A stretch of 6,534 nucleotides of DNA from an uncultured Bacilli bacterium (GTDB lineage Bacteria; Bacillota_I; Bacilli_A; RF39; UBA660): positions 1 through 6,534 of the forward strand of contig CALVUW010000065.1 in the NCBI GenBank assembly GCA_944363695.1, written 5' to 3'. The translations under genes and the position numbers were made by a program. The notes beneath the pieces are model-generated. The model saw nothing but the letters and a program-made list of their open reading frames with translations. It was not told the DNA's origin and ran no database searches. Positions 1 through 3,977 of this stretch are shown piece after piece (positions within the stretch are counted from its first letter, which is position 1; each line of letters starts with the position of its first letter).

Positions 1-296
1 GACTTAGTAGTACTATCTTTTAAATATTCTTCGTAAATATCAGGTAATTCTTTTTTTAATTTAGTACTATCTAATCTTTTAGAAGTTCTTTCAGGGAAAT
101 AGTTAATAGTCAAACTGCCATCAGGACTAACATACTTATCTATTCCAAGTTCTTCCATTTTGGCTAATGCCTGTTCCCTAATGTTTTCCTTTAACATATT
201 AATTTTTAAAGCTCCTCTTTCAAACTTTACAATTTGTTTAACTGCTTCATCTGCAATTATCATTTGTCCATCTTCTAATCTTACTAAATCATTCAT
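1..296 (-). CDS. Phage early protein of unknown function, 3' end outside window
   Basis: The first 98 codons are visible; the gene runs leftward off position 1. I do not recognise a named family. The visible part has a short N-terminal segment, then a charged helical stretch (about residues 18-50, rich in Glu, Lys and Leu). A segment follows with the pattern DGSLTINYF, and then charged residues ending in LPDIYEEYLKDS. This outline (coiled-coil helix, beta strand, PDxY motif) is one I associate with small uncharacterised proteins next to recombination genes in Firmicutes phages; that is recollection, not a search. The ATG at 296 lies one base after the stop of the ERF gene. A good ribosome binding site (AAAGGAG) sits inside the end of that gene, so the two are probably translationally coupled. 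A role linked to recombination or ssDNA handling is inference from position only. Confidence 0.75.
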   Translation of the reverse strand, partial: MNDLVRLEDGQMIIADEAVKQIVKFERGALKINMLKENIREQALAKMEELGIDKYVSPDGSLTINYFPERTSKRLDSTKLKKELPDIYEEYLKDSTTK

Positions 297-297
297 A

Positions 298-909
298 TTA
301 TTTTTTCTCCTTTAACTCATTTATTTTTTGAATCAAATCACTGGCTTTTTTTAAACTAATATCCTCTATTTTTGTTATCTTGTTCTCTTCTAACAATTTG
401 TTCAAAGCATTACCTTTGTAATACATTTTTAGGCTTTCTATTTGTCTAGGTGTTGCTTTTCTTTCTTCTTTTTGTGTTGCTTCTGGATCGTTACCATCCG
501 TATCCTCCTCTGTTGCAATTCCAAAGAAAGCACCTGCAGCATATCTTTTTCGATAAGTAATCTCTGCTCCCTCATCCTGAATTTTCATATCTTCTTTTGT
601 TTTAATTGGAAAAACATCACTTTCTAAATACTTACCACTCTTATGAATTAATACGCATTTAATTCCCACCACCTGGCTTTCTTTGTCAAAACCAATTGGC
701 TGCATAAATGCAAAGTTTCCATTTTCTTTTATTTTTTCTAAAATATCATCCAAAGGTACATAGTTAAATTCTTTGGTTGACCATTGATTAGTCTTTTTGT
801 TTAATACATTGTATTTAACATTGCAAGATTTTTGTAACTTTTGCAGACTATTAACTAGTCCAATTAAATCTGTAGCAATTTCAGGGCTTAAATTTTCTAA
901 TCCTATCAT
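298..909 (-). CDS. ERF-family single-strand annealing recombinase
   Basis: This 203-residue protein matches the ERF superfamily, whose founding member is Erf of phage P22. These proteins anneal complementary single strands during phage recombination and genome circularisation. Seen in the sequence: the YVPLDDI motif at residues 50-56, where the family usually has a Tyr-x-x-Leu-Asp pattern; a central beta-rich core containing QPIG (70-73) and LIHKSGKYLES (87-97); and the diagnostic ITYRKRYA...FGIATEEDTDGND block at 117-141. A Lys/Glu-rich tail (about 145-203) starts ATPRQIESLK, resembling the C-terminal extension common in Firmicutes phage ERF proteins. The start is fixed by AGGAGG eight bases upstream of the ATG. 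It lies in the leftward early operon after the replisome organiser. A single-strand binding protein often follows in such operons, but none is visible before the window ends. Confidence 0.93.
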   Translation of the reverse strand: MIGLENLSPEIATDLIGLVNSLQKLQKSCNVKYNVLNKKTNQWSTKEFNYVPLDDILEKIKENGNFAFMQPIGFDKESQVVGIKCVLIHKSGKYLESDVFPIKTKEDMKIQDEGAEITYRKRYAAGAFFGIATEEDTDGNDPEATQKEERKATPRQIESLKMYYKGNALNKLLEENKITKIEDISLKKASDLIQKINELKEKK

Positions 910-921
910 CTTTCTAACCTC

Positions 922-1143
922 CTAAACAAAATCTATTTCATTCAATCCATAAACTTCATATGGACTTTTAGGCTTGTAAAAGTCTTCTCTAATTTGTTCT
1001 TCATCTTCTAATTTTTCTTTCAAACTATCAATTTCAGACTGTTGCTCTTCAACAAGTGCTACCAATTCATCAATTGATACCAAATCTGTGTCAAAAAGTT
1101 CTTCTAAATCTGTATTTTTAACGTTGATAAATACTTCACTCAT
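922..1143 (-). CDS. Small acidic phage protein, predicted coiled coil
   Basis: A 73-residue acidic protein that I do not recognise. Residues about 12-50 are rich in Glu, Asp and Leu with a heptad-like spacing (DELVALVEEQQSEIDSLKEKL), so a short coiled coil is likely. The C-terminus (PKSPYEVYGLNEIDF) is probably extended. A good AGGAGG lies six bases before the ATG, inside the end of the preceding gene, and the two reading frames overlap by eight bases (ATGAGTGA). It ends 12 bases before the ERF gene. Overlap and spacing indicate membership in the same leftward operon. No function can be assigned. Its strongly acidic helix next to a strongly basic coiled-coil neighbour could mean the two bind each other, but this is speculation. 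Confidence 0.72.
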   Translation of the reverse strand: MSEVFINVKNTDLEELFDTDLVSIDELVALVEEQQSEIDSLKEKLEDEEQIREDFYKPKSPYEVYGLNEIDFV

Positions 1144-1339
1144 GTTTAGCCTCCTTCAACTTTTCGATCTTTTTTCTTCTATACTCAAGTAATTCATCTT
1201 GCTGCTTAATGTTTTTTTCTTGTAGTGCAATTTTGTCATTTTGTAGTTTTATGACTTTGTCTTTTAATTTGATATTTTCTTCTTTCAAAGCTTCATATTT
1301 AAGCTTCTCTGTATTTCTTTTCTTGATCTTTTCTAGCAT
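1136..1339 (-). CDS. Small basic coiled-coil phage protein
   Basis: A 67-residue, highly charged, Lys/Glu-rich protein with no recognised family. Nearly the whole length reads as one long helix with hydrophobic residues at heptad spacing (LKEENIKLKDKVIKLQNDKIALQEKNI, residues about 18-44, quoted only as an outline). A single coiled coil, probably dimeric, is expected. The ATG at 1339 is preceded by AAAGGGG, an acceptable ribosome binding site about eight bases upstream. This gene overlaps the 3' part of the frame-restored zinc-ribbon gene by about 41 bases in another frame, which is unusual. If the zinc-ribbon gene is read in its broken frame, it instead ends well before this start. Confidence 0.65.
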   Translation of the reverse strand: MLEKIKKRNTEKLKYEALKEENIKLKDKVIKLQNDKIALQEKNIKQQDELLEYRRKKIEKLKEAKHE

Positions 1340-1545
1340 TTACTTTTACCCCTTTACTTTTTAGTTTTTCTTTAAATTCTAAATATTTATTTCGATAAAC
1401 ATAATATCCGCATACTGTACAATTTTTTTTTTTTTTTGAATGGAACAACGGTTTTAGTTCCACAATGCGGACATCTTATCTTTTTCTTTTGTGCAGCTTC
1501 TGTAAGTTTATTAAATCTACGATCATCTTCACTTTTAATCTTCAT
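1299..1545 (-). pseudogene. Small zinc-ribbon phage protein, frame broken at a 15-base A tract
   Basis: Reading leftward from the ATG at 1545 gives 36 residues containing CPHCG (25-29), then five lysines from an A15 run (plus-strand T15 at 1423-1437). The frame then continues into an unconvincing tail and stops at 1387 after 52 residues. If the tract is counted as 14 instead of 15 (a +1 shift), the frame continues as KNCTVCGYYVYRNKYLEFKEKL and ends at 1299, giving about 81 residues. The restored protein has two CxxC pairs (Cys25/28 and Cys42/45), a complete four-cysteine zinc ribbon followed by the YVYRN-x3-EF-x2-KL pattern that I recall from small zinc-ribbon proteins in Firmicutes phage replication operons. 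The start overlaps the replisome organiser gene by 11 bases and has AAAGGGA six bases upstream. The break may be a sequencing error, slippage at the tract, or a real inactivation. Confidence 0.75.
1423..1437. repeat. 15-base homopolymer (T on plus, A in the coding strand)
   Basis: An uninterrupted run of 15 T on the plus strand lies exactly at the point where the zinc-ribbon frame is lost. Such runs are prone to sequencing miscounts, replication slippage and transcriptional slippage. Confidence 0.97.
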
Positions 1546-2353
1546 TTATTTCCCTTTCTAAACTTTTAAAAACTTCTTCTATTTCTTTTTGTTCGCTTTC
1601 ACCAATTGGTTCAGTTGTTTGTTCTTCGTTTAACCATTCAGGAACAACTTCCTCACGTTTATAAACATTTTTCTGCTTTCCTTTACTTCTTCGAAAGATC
1701 TCATCTTGTGCTTGTGCTTCTTGGACCGTTCTGACATTTTGCATTTTCCATTGGTATAAAATTCTTGAGATGTATTGAATTGAAAACTTACTATTCAGAA
1801 CCGCTTTTTTAATAGCATACCTAGTCAGCTCTCCATCTTCCCATTTTCCAATTTCTTCAACTTCATAAGGGCTCAATGTTCTCCCAAAATTACTCTCTAT
1901 TTCTTCAAAAAGCGATTTTTCTTTATGAGAATAATAATTATATTTATTATTTAGTACTTTATTATTCAGTATTTTATTATTAGTATTTAATTGTCCTTGA
2001 TTTTCCACATTTGGATGATCCACATCTGGATGATCCATAGCTGGATAATCTACATCTGGATCTATTGGGTTTTCATAGATGTAGTATTCATACTCAAAAA
2101 TGCCTTTTTCATTTTGAAACTTTTTTATGGAAAGATATTTATTAGTTTTTAGTTCTTTTAACGCATTGCGGATAGAAGTTTCTTTCTCTCGGCAAATTGA
2201 TACAAGTCCTTCAAGAGAGTAATCCCAATTTTCAGGAAGACTTAACATCAAACTCAGTAGTCCTTTGGCTTTTAAACTTAAGTTTTTATCTCTCAAATGA
2301 TAATTGCTAATAGTTGTGTAGTCTTTATTTTTTTCTACTCTAAAAACTGGCAT
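1535..2353 (-). CDS. Phage replisome organiser, DnaD-type replication initiator
   Basis: This 272-residue protein has the layout of Gram-positive phage replication initiators. Residues about 1-90 form a winged-helix DNA-binding region with the signature FRVEKNKDYTTISN at the N-terminus, LSLKAKGLLSLMLSLP at 25-40 and WDYSLEGL soon after. A low-complexity Asp/Pro/Asn linker follows at about 95-140. A C-terminal DnaD/DnaB-like domain (about 150-215) contains FGRTLSPYEVEEIGKW and YISRILYQW. The tail is acidic. Such proteins bind the phage origin and recruit the host helicase and its loader. The start is fixed by TAGGAG five bases before the ATG. The linker-coding DNA holds four 15-bp repeats and an AT-rich block, a candidate origin (listed separately). 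A separate helicase loader (DnaC-like) is not seen in the window. Confidence 0.9.
   Translation of the reverse strand: MPVFRVEKNKDYTTISNYHLRDKNLSLKAKGLLSLMLSLPENWDYSLEGLVSICREKETSIRNALKELKTNKYLSIKKFQNEKGIFEYEYYIYENPIDPDVDYPAMDHPDVDHPNVENQGQLNTNNKILNNKVLNNKYNYYSHKEKSLFEEIESNFGRTLSPYEVEEIGKWEDGELTRYAIKKAVLNSKFSIQYISRILYQWKMQNVRTVQEAQAQDEIFRRSKGKQKNVYKREEVVPEWLNEEQTTEPIGESEQKEIEEVFKSLEREINED
1925..1992. other. AT-rich block with a repeated TATTATT-AGTA pattern, possible origin unwinding element
   Basis: This stretch next to the iteron-like repeats is almost wholly A/T. It contains a pattern repeated three times at about 1945-1988: ATTATTTAGTACTTT, ATTATTCAGTATTTT and ATTATTAGTATTTA. It encodes the Asn/Lys-rich part of the linker (NNKILNNKVLNNK). 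Iterons beside an AT-rich region, in this order relative to the gene, resemble the lambda origin. The replication role is inferred. Confidence 0.45.
2005..2064. repeat. Four tandem 15-bp imperfect repeats, iteron-like
   Basis: Four head-to-tail 15-base units, plus strand: CCACATTTGGATGAT, CCACATCTGGATGAT, CCATAGCTGGATAAT and CTACATCTGGATCTA. They lie inside the replisome organiser gene and encode its repeated Asp/His-Pro linker (about residues 97-117). Initiator-gene-internal iterons are the origin in phage lambda O and are common in Gram-positive phages, so an origin role is a reasonable inference. The repeat could also exist only to encode the linker. Confidence 0.85.
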
Positions 2354-2361
2354 AATTACTC

Positions 2362-2553
2362 CTACAAAGGCATATTTTCAATAACTGCAATCAAAGCCAT
2401 GATTCCGAATGCGAAGATAGTAGTAGCTATGCCTAAAACCACATAAGATAGAATTGTATCTAATTTACTTTCTTTTTTCTTATTTAACTTTTCTTCTCTA
2501 ATTTTTTTCTTATTTTCATGTAAGATTTCTAACATTCTTTGACTTTCTGTCAT
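2362..2553 (-). CDS. Small single-span membrane protein in the early operon
   Basis: A 63-residue protein of unknown function. The N-terminal half (1-33) is a strongly charged Lys/Glu helix. Residues about 34-58 form one hydrophobic membrane span (SYVVLGIATTIFAFGIMALI), and a short tail ENMPL follows. By the positive-inside rule the charged N-terminus should face the cytoplasm. It is not a holin candidate on position, since it lies in the replication operon and not beside the endolysin. The ATG at 2553 has a strong GGGGAGG upstream. The gene ends just before the replisome organiser, whose ribosome binding site overlaps its stop codon, so the two are likely co-translated. It could tether replication proteins to the membrane or affect the host envelope; neither is shown by the sequence. 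Confidence 0.75.
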   Translation of the reverse strand: MTESQRMLEILHENKKKIREEKLNKKKESKLDTILSYVVLGIATTIFAFGIMALIAVIENMPL

Positions 2554-2576
2554 TTTCTATTCCTCCCCTTTTTTTC

Positions 2577-2605
2577 TTGCATTCGTTAGATTTTTGCGGT
2601 ATAAT
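2577..2605 (+). promoter_or_regulatory. Possible rightward (antisense) promoter
   Basis: Rightward TTGCAT (2577-2582), a 17-base spacer, then a perfect TATAAT (2600-2605). The -35 is poor (three of six). It faces a plus-strand terminator-like hairpin about 40 bases on, so any product would be a short RNA antisense to the end of the xis-like gene. The -10 overlaps the leftward candidate in an AT-rich near-palindrome, so only one of the two may be real. Confidence 0.3.
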
Positions 2606-2628
2606 ATAATCGAAAAATTCAAATACAA
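2601..2628 (-). promoter_or_regulatory. Possible leftward promoter for the replication operon
   Basis: Leftward TTGTAT (2628-2623), a 16-base spacer, then TATTAT (2606-2601), about 50 bases ahead of the membrane protein gene. The match is moderate, and read-through from the main early promoter could serve instead. Confidence 0.4.
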
Positions 2629-2639
2629 GATTTTTTCAT

Positions 2640-2864
2640 TTAAAGAGAATTTTCAGAGTTGGTAGCTTGAGTATTCTCTTTTTTTTCGTCAAATTTTATT
2701 CCTGTGTATTCTTCAAATAGTTTAGGACTAATGTAATATCTGCATTTTCCTTGCGGATTTTTCTTAACACACCCTATCGGTAACAGGTTTCTCTGCATTT
2801 GGATTCTTACAAACTGTGGAGATACTCCCATAAGTTTAGCTGCTTCCTTTACTGTAATATTCAC
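2640..2864 (-). CDS. Excisionase/MerR-like small DNA-binding protein
   Basis: A 74-residue protein with an N-terminal helix-turn-helix of the MerR/excisionase (HTH_17) type: ITVKEAAKLMGVSPQFVRIQ at residues 3-22, then a wing-like segment LLPIGCVKKN and KCRYYISPKLFEEYTG at 40-55. The tail is charged and probably disordered. I take GTG at 2864 as the start because AGGAGG ends seven bases before it. The GTG at 2885 lies upstream of that site, so the motif would be inside the gene. Such proteins serve as excisionases or early regulators. Xis is plausible because no other xis candidate lies near int, but the gene is expressed with the early operon, apart from int. The palindromic operator at 2882-2894 lies just upstream, so the repressor may affect this gene directly. 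Confidence 0.8.
   Translation of the reverse strand: MNITVKEAAKLMGVSPQFVRIQMQRNLLPIGCVKKNPQGKCRYYISPKLFEEYTGIKFDEKKENTQATNSENSL
2642..2686 (+). terminator. Terminator-like hairpin read on the plus strand
   Basis: AAAGAGAAT (2642-2650) and ATTCTCTTT (2673-2681) form a perfect 9-bp stem around a 22-base loop that can pair further (TCA with TGA). A T run to 2686 follows on the plus strand. The stem is AT-rich. On the minus strand only TTTAAA follows, so termination there would be weak. It lies over the stop-codon end of the xis-like gene. Confidence 0.4.
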
Positions 2865-2871
2865 ATCCTCA

Positions 2872-2877
2872 CCTCCT
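2872..2877 (-). promoter_or_regulatory. Ribosome binding site that fixes the GTG start at 2864
   Basis: AGGAGG on the minus strand (AAAGGAGGTGA in context), seven bases before GTG 2864. It rules out the upstream in-frame GTG at 2885. An ATG overlapping the spacer is followed at once by TGA. Confidence 0.85.
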
Positions 2878-2881
2878 TTCT

Positions 2882-2894
2882 TCACGTTACGTGA
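2882..2894. promoter_or_regulatory. Distal operator, perfect 13-bp palindrome TCACGTTACGTGA
   Basis: A perfect palindrome around a central T, in the same family as the two operators in the switch region (TCAC-x-TTA-x-GTGA). It overlaps the stop codon of the cro-like gene and lies 254 bases (centre to centre) from the operator in the leftward promoter. No promoter is visible around it. A downstream operator after the cro-equivalent is known in lactococcal phage TP901-1 (OD after mor), where CI binding to it supports repression. A similar role is inferred here. Confidence 0.75.
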
Positions 2895-3105
2895 TTAATT
2901 CTTCCAAAAAAATTTTGTAAGTGAAATAAGGTATCTTTTTTTGGATCTCATTTTCTCTATCTTTAATTAATTTTACAAATTCTGAAGTAATTTTCTTATT
3001 TCCTATTTCGATTTTCTGAATTAAAGATATTGATACCCCTAAGAACTCAGCCATTTCTTTTTGCGTCAATCCTAGTGTTAATCTAAGTTCTTTTTCTTTT
3101 TCCAC
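2887..3105 (-). CDS. Cro-like XRE-family regulator, first gene of the leftward early operon
   Basis: A 72-residue protein made almost entirely of an XRE-type helix-turn-helix. LTQKEMAEFLGVS (13-25) covers the first two helices, ISLIQKIEIGNKK (26-38) the recognition helix, and the remainder (ITSEFVKLI...) the supporting helices. This is the expected form and place of a Cro equivalent: divergent from the repressor, first from the leftward promoter, and with no extra domain. The start is GTG at 3105, seven bases after AGGAGG. An in-frame GTG at 3123 sits at about the predicted transcription start and before the ribosome binding site, so it is rejected. Its product likely competes for the three TCAC-N5-GTGA operators. 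The end of the gene contains the distal operator. Mor/antirepressor-type behaviour, as in TP901-1, is equally possible. Confidence 0.85.
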   Translation of the reverse strand: MEKEKELRLTLGLTQKEMAEFLGVSISLIQKIEIGNKKITSEFVKLIKDRENEIQKKIPYFTYKIFLEELIT

Positions 3106-3112
3106 TCTATTT

Positions 3113-3118
3113 CCTCCT
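3113..3118 (-). promoter_or_regulatory. Ribosome binding site that fixes the GTG start at 3105
   Basis: AGGAGG on the minus strand (AAAGGAGGAAATAGA in context), seven bases before GTG 3105. With transcription predicted to start near 3123, the leader is only about 18 bases. Confidence 0.85.
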
Positions 3119-3129
3119 TTCACAATACC

Positions 3130-3157
3130 ATTATATCACATTATGTGAAGATGTCAA
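3130..3157 (-). promoter_or_regulatory. Leftward early promoter, consensus, with operator in the spacer
   Basis: Minus strand: TTGACA (3157-3152), a 16-base spacer, TATAAT (3135-3130). Both hexamers are perfect. The palindromic operator 3136-3148 fills most of the spacer and abuts the -10, so bound repressor would block RNA polymerase. It would drive the cro-like gene and the early operon. Confidence 0.92.
3136..3148. promoter_or_regulatory. Operator in the leftward promoter, TCACATTATGTGA
   Basis: A perfect 13-bp palindrome around a central T, between the -35 and -10 of the leftward promoter. The centre is 60 bases from the operator in the repressor promoter, close to six helical turns, which places the two on about the same face of the DNA. 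Confidence 0.85.
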
Positions 3158-3189
3158 TACTTTTTTCGCTTTTTGTGTAGGTATCTTTT

Positions 3190-3217
3190 TTTTACTCACA
3201 TTAAGTGATAATATAAA
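3190..3217 (+). promoter_or_regulatory. Probable repressor promoter, weak
   Basis: TATAAA at 3212-3217 is the best -10 (five of six), with TTTTAC or TTTACT at 3190-3196 as a poor -35 at 15-16 bases. GATAAT at 3207-3212 is an alternative -10. Either way the operator at 3196-3208 lies within the promoter, predicting autoregulation. It is clearly weaker than the leftward promoter, as in many phage switches. Confidence 0.5.
3196..3208. promoter_or_regulatory. Operator in the repressor promoter, TCACATTAAGTGA
   Basis: Same 13-bp motif as the other two operators but with one symmetry mismatch (A for T at position 9), suggesting the weakest of the three sites. It lies 30 bases before the repressor start codon. 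Confidence 0.8.
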
Positions 3218-3237
3218 TACAAGAAAGAGTGATTAAT

Positions 3238-3618
3238 ATGTTTAATGCAAATAAACTTTCTTATTTGAGAAAAAAAGAAAAAATGAGTCAAGAACAACTA
3301 GCTAACAAGTTAAATATTTCACCTAGCACAGTTGGAATGTATGAGACTGCCAAAAGACAGCCTGATAATGAAATGGTTACTAAAATAGCTAATTTATTTA
3401 ATGTTTCTACTGATTATCTTTTAGATAATGATTTAAAAGACGTTAATGTTAGTGAAGATAACAAGAAGTTAGTACAGTCTTTAGCTGAGGGTCTTACTAA
3501 TCCATTAAATAAGGCTCTCTATAGTAAAGCTTCTGAACTTAAAAATGATAGAGATAAAGAAGCAGTCCTTAAAGTAATTGAAGCTTTTATTAATGATGTA
3601 GATAATAGAGATAATTAG
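3238..3618 (+). CDS. CI/ImmR-like XRE repressor of lysogeny, short form
   Basis: A 126-residue protein. Residues about 6-62 form an XRE helix-turn-helix (MSQEQLANKLNIS at 16-28, PSTVGMYETAKR at 29-40, IANLFNVSTDYLL after it). The remaining 60 residues are charged and helical, probably for oligomerisation. It lacks the S24/LexA-type peptidase domain that would make it 200 or more residues, so RecA-stimulated self-cleavage is not expected. Length and partner match ICEBs1 ImmR, which is cleaved by the metalloprotease ImmA, and an ImmA-like gene follows here. I chose ATG 3238 because AAAGAG lies eight bases upstream; the in-frame GTG at 3229 overlaps that motif. It should bind the three TCAC-N5-GTGA operators, repress the leftward early promoter and control its own expression. 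Confidence 0.87.
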   Translation: MFNANKLSYLRKKEKMSQEQLANKLNISPSTVGMYETAKRQPDNEMVTKIANLFNVSTDYLLDNDLKDVNVSEDNKKLVQSLAEGLTNPLNKALYSKASELKNDRDKEAVLKVIEAFINDVDNRDN

Positions 3619-3642
3619 CACAATGCAGTATCCGTGCTTTTT
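3617..3642 (+). terminator. Weak hairpin after the repressor gene, possible attenuator
   Basis: AGCAC (3617-3621) and GTGCT (3634-3638) can form a 5-bp stem around 12 bases, followed by TTTTT. It begins at the repressor stop codon and could lower expression of the downstream protease and Ltp genes. The stem is too short to be confident. Confidence 0.25.
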
Positions 3643-3657
3643 ATAAATATATTTTAT

Positions 3658-3663
3658 AGGAGG
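3658..3663 (+). promoter_or_regulatory. Ribosome binding site of the ImmA-like gene, tight spacing
   Basis: AGGAGG lies only three bases before ATG 3667 and twelve before an in-frame GTG at 3676; neither spacing is ideal. An out-of-frame ATG at 3671 is followed at once by TAG. I keep 3667 as the start. Confidence 0.6.
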
Positions 3664-3666
3664 GAG

Positions 3667-3975
3667 ATGTATGTAGTGCTATTAACTTTGTTAGAAGATG
3701 GTATTTCTCAAGATGAATATTTAGCGTACAACAATATTGTATTAAAATTTGTTAAGCTGCCTAGATATGTCTATGGTTTTATTTACAAATATAGAGATTA
3801 CTTTCTTATAGCAATTAATCGAAGTTTATCAGATGAAAAGAAGAAAAAAACTATTCTGCACGAATTTGCTCATTTTGAATTGCATCATTGTGAAAAAAAA
3901 GTATTCGAATTCAAAATTGAGAACTTAGAAGATGAGGCAGATAGATATATGGATTTTTTATTAGAAAAGGAGTAA
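3667..3975 (+). CDS. ImmA/IrrE-like zinc metalloprotease, likely anti-repressor
   Basis: A 102-residue protein with the zinc-binding HEFAH (HExxH) at residues 65-69 and the trailing LHH. The expected third ligand is in EDEADRYMDFLL (Glu90), the usual layout of the ImmA/IrrE (DUF955-type) family. Family proteins are often around 150 residues or more, so this one is short at the N-terminus, though the catalytic core looks intact. In ICEBs1, ImmA cleaves the repressor ImmR to start gene expression. The gene order here (short XRE repressor, then metalloprotease) suggests the same task. An in-frame GTG at 3634 would add 11 residues, but the AGGAGG at 3658 argues against it. The next gene starts two bases after the stop, so translation is probably coupled. 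Confidence 0.87.
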   Translation: MYVVLLTLLEDGISQDEYLAYNNIVLKFVKLPRYVYGFIYKYRDYFLIAINRSLSDEKKKKTILHEFAHFELHHCEKKVFEFKIENLEDEADRYMDFLLEKE

Positions 3976-3977
3976 AA

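Noticed and set aside
442..627. Plus-strand open frame of 61 codons inside the ERF gene
   Set aside because: It is rich in Phe, Cys and Ser, as expected of the reverse complement of a Lys/Glu-rich gene, has no ribosome binding site, and lies wholly within a well-supported gene.
1387..1545. Programmed -1 frameshift at the A15 tract
   Set aside because: A -1 shift enters a frame that soon stops and gives no second CxxC. Only a +1 shift (or one base fewer) restores the zinc ribbon.
2005..2064. CRISPR-like repeats
   Set aside because: The 15-bp units are directly tandem with no spacers and keep the reading frame of the replisome organiser.
2865..2885. Upstream GTG (2885) as the start of the xis-like protein
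   Set aside because: The AGGAGG at 2872-2877 would then lie inside the gene, while it sits at the ideal distance from GTG 2864.
3106..3123. Upstream GTG (3123) as the start of the cro-like protein
   Set aside because: It falls at about the predicted transcription start of the leftward promoter and before the ribosome binding site used by GTG 3105.
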